Below are positions 58,412-64,000 of a DNA stretch of 64,000 nt, one piece after another. Each line of letters begins with the position of its first letter. Position 1 is the stretch's first letter. The translations under genes and the position numbers were made by a program. The notes below the pieces were generated by a model. The model did no database searches. It was not told where the DNA came from and was given only the letters and a program-made list of their open reading frames with translations. The DNA is from Streptomyces griseoflavus (lineage in GTDB: Bacteria > Actinomycetota > Actinomycetes > Streptomycetales > Streptomycetaceae): positions 62,001-126,000 of the forward strand of contig NZ_BMUC01000003.1 of NCBI RefSeq assembly GCF_014649995.1. The letters are read 5' to 3'.

Positions 58412-59026
58412 GTGCTCGACGCCGACTTCTTCCGCCGTTGGATGACGGCCGCCGCCGCGTCCGTCGACCGCGAGGCGGACCGTCTCACCGCCCTCGACTC
58501 GCCGATCGGGGACGCCGACCACGGCAGCAACATGCAGCGCGGATTCCGGGCGGTGCGCGACGCGCTGGACAAGGAGCCGCCCGCCACCCCGGGAGCGGTG
58601 CTGACCCAGGCAGGGCGTCTGCTCATCTCGACCGTGGGCGGTGCGTCGGGGCCGCTGTACGGGACGCTGCTGCGCCGCGCGGGCAAGACACTCGGCGACG
58701 CCGCCGAGGTGGACCGGCGGCAGCTGGCCGAGGCGCTGCGCGCGGGGACGGACGCGGTGATGCGGCTCGGCGGCGCGGCGCCGGGCGACAAGACGATGAT
58801 CGACGCGCTGGTGCCCGCGGTGGACGCGCTCGGCGACTCCTTCGCCGCCGCCCGCGACGCGGCGGAGGAAGGGGCCGTCGCGACGACACCCCTGCAGGCC
58901 CGCAAGGGCAGGGCCAGCTATCTCGGTGAGCGCAGCATCGGTCACCAGGACCCGGGGGCCACGTCGTCGGCGCTGCTGTTCGCCGCGCTGCTCGACGCCT
59001 CGGACACGGAGGCGGGCCATGAGTGA
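58412..59026 (+). CDS. dhaL: Dihydroxyacetone kinase subunit L
   Basis: 204 residues. GAGGAG is 5 bases before the GTG. The DhaL fold binds ADP with Mg2+ held by Asp residues; IGDADHGSNMQRG here replaces the common GDGDHG form. DTGATSSALLF-like and GERSIGHQDPGATS match the C-terminal cap. It carries phosphate between DhaM and the substrate on DhaK. It overlaps dhaM by 8 bases. Confidence 0.94.
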   Translation: MLDADFFRRWMTAAAASVDREADRLTALDSPIGDADHGSNMQRGFRAVRDALDKEPPATPGAVLTQAGRLLISTVGGASGPLYGTLLRRAGKTLGDAAEVDRRQLAEALRAGTDAVMRLGGAAPGDKTMIDALVPAVDALGDSFAAARDAAEEGAVATTPLQARKGRASYLGERSIGHQDPGATSSALLFAALLDASDTEAGHE

Positions 59027-59429
59027 CGACACGCGGGTGGGGATCGTGCTGGTGTCGCACAGCGCGACGGTCGCCGAGTCGGTGGCGGAGCTGGCCAAGG
59101 GCCTGGCGGGCTCCGGCAGCACGGTCGCCGTGGCTCCGGCGGGCGGCTCGGAGAGCGGCGGCCTCGGCACCAGCGCCGAACTGATCTCGGCGGCGGCGGC
59201 GTCGGTCGACCGCGGGGCCGGGGTGGCGGTGCTCACCGATCTGGGCAGCGCGGTGCTCACCGTGAAGGCGCTGCTCGCCGAGGGGGACGAACTCCCCGAG
59301 GACACCCGGCTGGTGGACGCGCCGTTCGTCGAGGGCGCGGTGGCCGCGGTGGTCACGGCGTCCACGGGGGCGGACCTGGCCGCGGTGGAGGCGGCGGCCG
59401 CGGAGGCGTACACGTACCGCAAGGTGTGA
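59019..59429 (+). CDS. dhaM: Dihydroxyacetone kinase phosphotransfer subunit M
   Basis: 136 residues, starting inside the end of dhaL. The EIIA-Man-like fold has the phospho-histidine in VLVSHSATVAES, then GSESGGLGTSAELI and DLGSAVLT. It has only this domain and no HPr or EI part, so it must take phosphate from the general PTS. This links dihydroxyacetone use to PEP and sugar uptake. Confidence 0.93.
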   Translation: MSDDTRVGIVLVSHSATVAESVAELAKGLAGSGSTVAVAPAGGSESGGLGTSAELISAAAASVDRGAGVAVLTDLGSAVLTVKALLAEGDELPEDTRLVDAPFVEGAVAAVVTASTGADLAAVEAAAAEAYTYRKV

Positions 59430-59457
59430 CGGCCGCGGTGGCGGCCGGCCCGCTCGG

Positions 59458-60402
59458 TCAGTCGCCGCCGTTCACGAACGCGCGGGCCAGCCGCTCCCCC
59501 TGGGCCGCCGCGGCCTCGCGGTCCTCCACGGGGGTCACCTCGCTGCCCTTGAACACGATGTAGGTGACACCCGAGGGGGTGCCGCCGCCGTGCGGGTCCG
59601 GGTCGATGCCGAGCGAGTCCGCCGCGGCGTAGGAGGCCTCGCCGATGATGTCCGAGGGACCGGTGTCGCCGACGACCGCGTAGCGCACCCGGTCGCGGTA
59701 CACCAGGGCCGCGACCGACCCGCCGCGCACGCCGTGGGACCGGTAGTCCCAGACGGCGCCGGGGGCGGGCACCACGATGTAGGGCAGCTTCTCGGCGCTC
59801 AGCGGCCGGCCGTCGGACCGGGCGAAGGCGGTGGAGGCGGAGAAGTGGGGGTCGGTGCCGGCGTTGCAGCGGAGGCCGGGACGGCCGTCGCAGTCGATGT
59901 CCATGTCGGCCTTCCAGAACACGGCGTCGCGGGTGCCGCAGACCGGGACGGTGGCACGGGCGCCGTGGTCCTTGCGGTAGCGGCCGTGGGAGACGGGCGT
60001 GCAGGTGCGCACCTTGTCCAGCAGTTCGGCGGCGCTGACGGGGGCCGTGCCCCGCCCGGGGACCGGTGCGGCACGGCGCGCGACGGCGGGGTCGGTGCGC
60101 CGCGGGGGGCCGGGGTCCGTGTGCCGCGCGGCCGCGGGGTCGGCGCGCCGTGGGGAGTCGGGGTCGGTGCGCGCGACGGCGGGGCCGGCGCGCCGTGCGG
60201 CGAGCGGGGCGGTGAGCCGCACGGGGACGAGTTCCGGGCGCCCCGGGCTGACGGGCGACATCTGTCGTGGAGCGACCGGGTGCGCGCGCCGCGCCGCCTG
60301 TTCGGTGCGGGGCTGGGGCGTGGCGGCGGGGGGCGACGAGGGGGCCAGCAGGGCGACACCGGCCAGGATCAGGGTGAGCGGCGGGACACAGGACACGGTC
60401 AA
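59458..60402 (-). CDS. Secreted GH75 chitosanase
   Basis: About 314 residues. The start is probably a TTG at 60402, with GAGAGG 7 bases upstream; a GTG 6 bases later is the alternative. Signal peptide about 1-25 (LTLILAGVALLAPSS). A Pro/Arg-rich linker of DP-containing repeats (about 55-115) precedes the GH75 domain: DMDIDCDGRPGLRC, FARSDGRPLSAEKLPYIVVP and VGDTGPSDIIGEAS, where Asp and Glu residues are catalytic in the family. It would hydrolyse chitosan. A nested hairpin sits in its leader. Confidence 0.85.
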   Translation of the reverse strand: MTVSCVPPLTLILAGVALLAPSSPPAATPQPRTEQAARRAHPVAPRQMSPVSPGRPELVPVRLTAPLAARRAGPAVARTDPDSPRRADPAAARHTDPGPPRRTDPAVARRAAPVPGRGTAPVSAAELLDKVRTCTPVSHGRYRKDHGARATVPVCGTRDAVFWKADMDIDCDGRPGLRCNAGTDPHFSASTAFARSDGRPLSAEKLPYIVVPAPGAVWDYRSHGVRGGSVAALVYRDRVRYAVVGDTGPSDIIGEASYAAADSLGIDPDPHGGGTPSGVTYIVFKGSEVTPVEDREAAAAQGERLARAFVNGGD

Positions 60403-60431
60403 GGGGCGGCCTCTCGTCGGGGACACTGACA

Positions 60432-60468
60432 CACACTCGGGCACTTTGCCCGATTTCAACCGAGTGTG
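60432..60468 (-). promoter_or_regulatory. Nested inverted repeats upstream of the chitosanase gene
   Basis: Outer arms CACACTCGG and CCGAGTGTG (9 bases) enclose a smaller hairpin CGGGCA-CTT-TGCCCG (60438-60452). The two compete for the same bases. The element is 29 bases from the TTG start, so it could be a leader RNA switch or an operator. Nothing known matched it. Confidence 0.45.
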
Positions 60469-60729
60469 ACGGTATGACAAGCCCGCCTGGGCCGGACGGC
60501 ACACGATCGCACCGGCGACCGCGCGAGAGGCCGGAACGCGAGCCCGCCCCCGTCCGGGCCGTCCCGCCGCGGGCACCGGCGCCGGATCCCCTGATGCCGG
60601 CACCCCGGGCCCCGGGCCGAACTCGACCGCCGCGCGGGGCCCTTCGGGCCGCCGGGACGCCGAGCGCGCACGGCGCCCCGGCACACCACCCCTTCCGCCC
60701 TCTTGATGTGGCCGCGTCAGCGGCCTCAT

Positions 60730-60745
60730 ATTGGTACGGACCAAT
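60730..60745 (+). promoter_or_regulatory. DasR-like box before the FN3 lipoprotein gene
   Basis: ATTGGT-ACGG-ACCAAT: 6-base perfect arms, 11 of 16 matches to the dre consensus as I count. It lies 37 bases before the GTG start, where a repressor would block transcription. A chitosanase gene next door makes an amino-sugar regulator plausible. Confidence 0.5.
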
Positions 60746-60782
60746 TTCGGGTCGTCCGTGTTCCCCCGAGGGAGGCAGAGTC

Positions 60783-61784
60783 GTGCGTGGCGTTCCCCCA
60801 GCCGTGTCCTCGCGTCGCCTGCTCGCGCTCTGCGGGGTCCTCCTGCTGGTCGCCTCCTGCCGGTGGGGCGGATCCGGGGAGGCGGCGAGCGAGCGGCTCC
60901 CCGCCGCGCCCACCGGCGTCACGGCCGAAGCCGGCAGCGCCACGGGTGTGCACGTCATGTGGAACGCCGTCACCGCCACCGACGCGAAGGTGAGCCGGTA
61001 CGAGGTGTACCGGGGCGCCACCAAGGTCGAAGAGGTGCCCGGTTCCCGGCACATGGTGGACGTCACCGGACTCCGGCCCGCGACCGCCCATGTCCTCACG
61101 GTGCGGGCCCGGGACACGGACGGGCGGCTCGGGCCGCCCAGCCGGGAGGTACGGGTGACGACCCCCGCGGCGGCCCCGGCCGACGACTCCCCGCCCGGCC
61201 GTCCCGCCGGGACGCGTGGCCGGGCGGCCGGAAGCCGGGCGGCCCAGCTGTCGTGGTCCGCCTCCGCGGACGACCGGGGCGTGGTGTCGTACGACATCCA
61301 CCAGGGCGACACGAAGATCCACAGTGTGGGTGGGAACCAGACGGCCGCCGTCGTCACGGGGCTGCGGCCGGGAACCCGCTACGCGTTCACCGTCCGGGCC
61401 AGGGACGCGGCCGGCAACGTCTCCCCGCCCGGCGCCGTCGTCCGCCTCACCACCACGGGCGGCGCGGACGGCGGCGCCGCGACCGCTCCCACCGACTTCC
61501 GCGCCGTCAGCGAGGAGACCGACGGCGCCCACTACCTCGCCCTGACCTGGACGCCCCCGCGCGTCGACGGGGTGATCACCGAGTACGAGGTGCGCCTGGA
61601 CGGCCGCACCGCCACCTCGCTCGTCTACGGCGGCGACGCGCCACGCGACCGGGCGGCCTACCGCTTCTACCTGGGCCCGGAGGCGGGAGTCACCCACCGG
61701 GTGCGGGTCCGGGCGATGCTGCCCGACGGGACCTGGGGCGGCTTCTCGGCCGAGCGCACGGTGACGACCGGCGCCCCCTCCTGA
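60783..61784 (+). CDS. Lipoprotein with three fibronectin type III domains
   Basis: 333 residues from GTG behind GGGAGG. The signal peptide ends in lipobox LVASC (cysteine about 24). Three FN3 domains follow (about 37-125, 137-225 and 235-332) with repeated GLRPxTxYxxTVRARD, typical of adhesin or glycoside-hydrolase-linked FN3 modules. No catalytic domain. It probably binds polysaccharide or spans the wall. The DasR-like box upstream and neighbouring chitosanase suggest it helps with amino-sugar polymers. Confidence 0.82.
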   Translation: MRGVPPAVSSRRLLALCGVLLLVASCRWGGSGEAASERLPAAPTGVTAEAGSATGVHVMWNAVTATDAKVSRYEVYRGATKVEEVPGSRHMVDVTGLRPATAHVLTVRARDTDGRLGPPSREVRVTTPAAAPADDSPPGRPAGTRGRAAGSRAAQLSWSASADDRGVVSYDIHQGDTKIHSVGGNQTAAVVTGLRPGTRYAFTVRARDAAGNVSPPGAVVRLTTTGGADGGAATAPTDFRAVSEETDGAHYLALTWTPPRVDGVITEYEVRLDGRTATSLVYGGDAPRDRAAYRFYLGPEAGVTHRVRVRAMLPDGTWGGFSAERTVTTGAPS

Positions 61785-61948
61785 TCCCCCCTCGGCACGC
61801 CCGGCGGCCCGGCGTCACCTGCCCGGATGCGGCCGGAGTGCGCGGCGGCCCCGCTGCCCTTTGGCTGGCCTCGTGGCAGCACGGGCGCTCCCCGACCTCG
61901 GCGGCGCAAGGGATGTACCGCCGGCCGTGCCGCCGGGAGGCAGTCCCC

Positions 61949-62479
61949 ATGCACATCTCGAAGCCACTGCTCCGCTCCGGGCCCACCGTGGCAGCCGCCG
62001 CCGCGCTCGCCCTGTCCCTGGCCGGACCGGCCGCCGCGGCCGGCATCTCGGTGAGCACCACCGGGTCGACGGTCTCGGTCAGCACCACCGCGTGCACCCA
62101 GGTCAACGGCCACTGGGGCACCGCGTCGCTGCTCGGCAGCGGCCAGACCAGCTTCTCGCAGGGCCGCCAGGTGGCGCTGACGGGAACGGCCGCGGGCCAG
62201 TCCGCCGCCTGGTCGAACGTCGGCGCGGGCACCTACACGGTGATCGTGGTGTGCTCCGACGGCAGTACCGCGGGCACCCAGGCCGTCGTCGTCTCCCCCG
62301 TGTCCAGCCCCTCGGCCACCCCCACCGCCTCGCCCACCCGCGGCGTGATGGGCGGCGTCGGCGGCGGCTCGGCGGACTACGGCACGGTCACCCTGGTGGC
62401 GGGCGGCGCGCTGGTCGGGACCGGCCTGCTCGCCACGGCCTGGTACCTGCGCCGCCGCGCCCGGCCGCGCCACCTCTAG
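61949..62479 (+). CDS. Small secreted protein with C-terminal membrane anchor
   Basis: 176 residues. GGGAGG precedes the ATG at 61949. Signal peptide about 1-31 (LALSLAGPAAAAG), a Ser/Thr/Gly-rich extracellular domain of beta strands with three cysteines (TTACTQ, VVCSDG), a Ser/Thr/Pro stretch (SPSATPTASPTRG), a hydrophobic helix (about 145-165) and RRRARPRHL. The layout resembles sortase-anchored or membrane-anchored surface proteins, but no LPxTG or LAxTG is visible. Family unrecognised. Confidence 0.7.
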   Translation: MHISKPLLRSGPTVAAAAALALSLAGPAAAAGISVSTTGSTVSVSTTACTQVNGHWGTASLLGSGQTSFSQGRQVALTGTAAGQSAAWSNVGAGTYTVIVVCSDGSTAGTQAVVVSPVSSPSATPTASPTRGVMGGVGGGSADYGTVTLVAGGALVGTGLLATAWYLRRRARPRHL

Positions 62480-62555
62480 GGCCGGCGCCGGCCGCCATCA
62501 CGTCCGACGCGCTCCGGTCGGGCGGCCGGCGTCATCTCCTTTGGTGGCCGGGCGG

Positions 62556-63131
62556 TCACGCCGTCCGCGCGCCCGGCCACTCCCCCTCGTCCGGCTCCGG
62601 CAGACTCTCGAACTCCGAGAGCGCGTGGTCGAGCCACTGGGTCCAGAACGTCTCCAGGTCGATGCCGGCCCGCAGCACCAGATGCCTCAGCCGGTCCTGC
62701 GGCCCGTCCTTGCCGGGCGGGAAGTCGCGCCGCTCGATCTCCCGGTACTCCTCCAACTGCCGCCCGTGCAACTCGCGGTGGCGCCGCAGATCGGCGTGGA
62801 GCCCTTCCGTGCCGACCACGGCCGCCGCCCTCAGCCGCAGCAGCGTCACATCCCTCATCGGCTTGGGGTCCTGGGACGCGGCGGTCCAGCGGGCCAGTTC
62901 GTCCCGGCCCGCCCGCAGCACCTCGTACGCCTTCTTCTGCCCGCGGGCCGGGTGCTCGGAGGGCAGGGCCCGGATGAGGCCCCCGGCCTCGAGTCTCCCC
63001 AGCTCACGGTAGATCTGCTGGTGGGTCGCGGACCAGAAGTAGCCGATCGACCTGTCGAACCGGCGGGTCAGCTCCAGCCCCGACGACGGCTTCTCGAGCA
63101 GGGCGGTGAGGATCGCGTGCGGGAGTGACAT
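62556..63131 (-). CDS. PadR-family transcriptional regulator
   Basis: 191 residues, AGGATG upstream. PadR winged helix at the N terminus: LPHAILTALLEKPSSGLELTRRFDRSIGYFWSATHQQIYRELGRLEAGGLI, with the PadR signature YxLLRRLE-like (YRELGRLE). The C-terminal part (about 90-180) is a Vir-type helical domain. PadR proteins often respond to phenolics or drugs. It follows the reductase gene by 28 bases on the same strand and might control it. Confidence 0.88.
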   Translation of the reverse strand: MSLPHAILTALLEKPSSGLELTRRFDRSIGYFWSATHQQIYRELGRLEAGGLIRALPSEHPARGQKKAYEVLRAGRDELARWTAASQDPKPMRDVTLLRLRAAAVVGTEGLHADLRRHRELHGRQLEEYREIERRDFPPGKDGPQDRLRHLVLRAGIDLETFWTQWLDHALSEFESLPEPDEGEWPGARTA

Positions 63132-63159
63132 GCGCTCATCCTAGGAACGGGGCCCGGCC

Positions 63160-64000
63160 CTAGAGGGCCGCCGCCAGCTCCGTGCCCTGCTTGATGGCAC
63201 GCTTGGCGTCCAGTTCGGCGGCCACGTCGGCACCGCCGATCAGGTGGACGGGGCGCCCGGCGGCGAGGAGCATGTCGTACAGGTCTCGGCGCGGCTCCTG
63301 CCCCGTGCACAGGACGACCGTGTCGACCTCCAGTACGGTGCTCTGGCCGTCGACGGTGACGTGCAGCCCGGCGTCGTCGATGCGGTCGTAGCGCACGCCC
63401 GGGACCATGGTGACCCCGCGGTGCCTGAGTTCGGTGCGGTGGATCCAGCCGGTGGTCTTGCCGAGTCCGGCGCCGACCTTGGAGGTCTTGCGCTGCAACA
63501 GGTGGACGGTGCGCGGCGGGGCGGGCCGCTCGGGCACGGCGAGGCCGCCGGGGGCACGGTAGTCCAGGTCGACGCCCCACTGCCGGAAGTACGTCTCGGG
63601 GTCCTCGTGCGCCTTGTCGCCGCCGTCGGTCAGGAACTCGGCGACGTCGAAGCCGATGCCGCCCGCGCCGAGGATCGCGACCCGGTCGCCGACGGGGGCC
63701 CCGTCGCGCAGCACGTCGAGGTAGCCGAGCACGCTCGGGTGGTCGACACCCGGGATGTCGGGGACGCGCGGGGTGACACCGGTGGCGACGACGATCTCGT
63801 CGTGCCCGGCCACGTCGTCGGCGGTGACGCGGGTCTCCAGCCGTACGTCGACGGCCAGTTCGGCGAGGCGGGTGCGGAAGTAGCGCAGCGTCTCGTCGAA
63901 TTCCTGCTTGCCGGGGACCCTGCGCGCCACGTTGAGCTGCCCGCCGATCTCGCTCGCGGCGTCGAACAGGGTGACGTCGTGGCCGCGTTCGGCCGCGCTC
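63160..64000 (-). CDS. fadH: NADPH-dependent 2,4-dienoyl-CoA reductase, C-terminal part (truncated by window)
   Basis: Partial: the frame is open to base 64000, giving about 280 residues. The readable part is the FAD/NAD(P)-binding half of FadH: EIGGQLNVARRVPGKQEF near the start, VVATGVTPRVPDIPG, AILGAGGIGFDVAEFL (GxGxxG), GRPVHLIGGADVAAELDAKRAI at the C terminus. FadH reduces 2,4-dienoyl-CoA in unsaturated fatty acid beta-oxidation. The N-terminal TIM barrel and FMN domain lie beyond the window. The assignment to FadH rather than another old-yellow-enzyme fusion is from the VPDIPG and GG-ADVAAELDAKRA tail. Confidence 0.85.
   Translation of the reverse strand, partial: SAAERGHDVTLFDAASEIGGQLNVARRVPGKQEFDETLRYFRTRLAELAVDVRLETRVTADDVAGHDEIVVATGVTPRVPDIPGVDHPSVLGYLDVLRDGAPVGDRVAILGAGGIGFDVAEFLTDGGDKAHEDPETYFRQWGVDLDYRAPGGLAVPERPAPPRTVHLLQRKTSKVGAGLGKTTGWIHRTELRHRGVTMVPGVRYDRIDDAGLHVTVDGQSTVLEVDTVVLCTGQEPRRDLYDMLLAAGRPVHLIGGADVAAELDAKRAIKQGTELAAAL

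Larger units (their letters stand above)
60403..60782. other. Divergent regulatory region, 380 bases
   Basis: Separates the leftward chitosanase and the rightward FN3 lipoprotein. It holds the nested repeats at 60432-60468 and the DasR-like box at 60730-60745. No gene recognised. Confidence 0.5.

Noticed and set aside
1-64000. Mobile elements, prophage or CRISPR arrays
   Set aside because: No transposase, integrase, phage structural gene or spaced repeat array was recognised on either strand.

Overview
This 64 kb window is high-GC actinobacterial DNA that looks like a Streptomyces chromosome, probably an arm or flanking region. The evidence is the extreme third-position GC bias, frequent GTG and TTG starts, and Streptomyces-specific families: a long chaplin, an NsdA/NsdB-type TPR regulator, DUF397, DUF6479, SPW-repeat, CGNR and GH75 chitosanase proteins. 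The chitinase - chaplin - NsdB-like order matches, from memory, the chiF - chpB - nsdB neighbourhood of S. coelicolor.

Layout. 1-9 kb: secreted PI-PLC-like lipase; GH19 chitinase behind two DasR-like sites; MarR/MMPL efflux pair with an AT-rich operator; SPW and GlsB-type membrane proteins; a GNAT enzyme; a nucleoside deaminase; a long chaplin with a sortase signal. 9-22 kb: TAP-like secreted hydrolase; baeRF-type protein; PAS-PP2C protein with a damaged active site; NsdB-like regulator; APH-fold kinase-like protein; modular amidase; a hypothetical protein; CGNR regulator; two-domain UspA; orphan DUF397. 22-31 kb: PaaK-type CoA ligase beside a TetR remnant; Tat-exported serine hydrolase; FAD-dependent amine oxidase/desaturase; Ser/Thr kinase with eight 42-residue TPR repeats; a 12-cysteine copper-storage-like protein and a DUF6479 protein facing apart, each with a sigma-B-like promoter predicted to give a leaderless mRNA. 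31-35 kb: ECF sigma factor, membrane partner and two glycosyltransferases; a secreted peptidoglycan-binding protein.

35-45 kb is the best-defined functional unit: a complete selenocysteine/formate island. It holds an Fe-S subunit, a NrfD membrane anchor, a molybdopterin formate dehydrogenase interrupted by an in-frame UGA with a SECIS-like hairpin spaced exactly as in E. coli fdhF, then selD, tRNA-Sec (TCA anticodon), selB and selA. The UGA stop codon of selB is the reverse complement of the tRNA-Sec anticodon, because selB ends inside selC on the opposite strand.

45-54 kb: two tandem pairs of CNNM/CBS (CorC/hemolysin-type) membrane proteins, then an Acg-like nitroreductase, a PPOX-fold flavoprotein and a second UspA pair, reminiscent of dormancy regulons. 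54-57 kb: a likely BlaI-type regulon. A BlaI/MecI repressor and an M56 metallopeptidase adjoin Spo0M-like, TerB-like and TatA-like genes, and three related TCTAC-N-GTAGA palindromes lie before those three targets. 57-64 kb: DhaK-DhaL-DhaM dihydroxyacetone kinase, GH75 chitosanase, FN3 lipoprotein with a DasR-like palindrome, a small anchored secreted protein, a PadR regulator, and the 3' part of an NADPH-dependent 2,4-dienoyl-CoA reductase cut by the window edge.

No insertion sequence, CRISPR array, prophage or rRNA was seen. All functions rest on reading motifs by eye; no database search was run.
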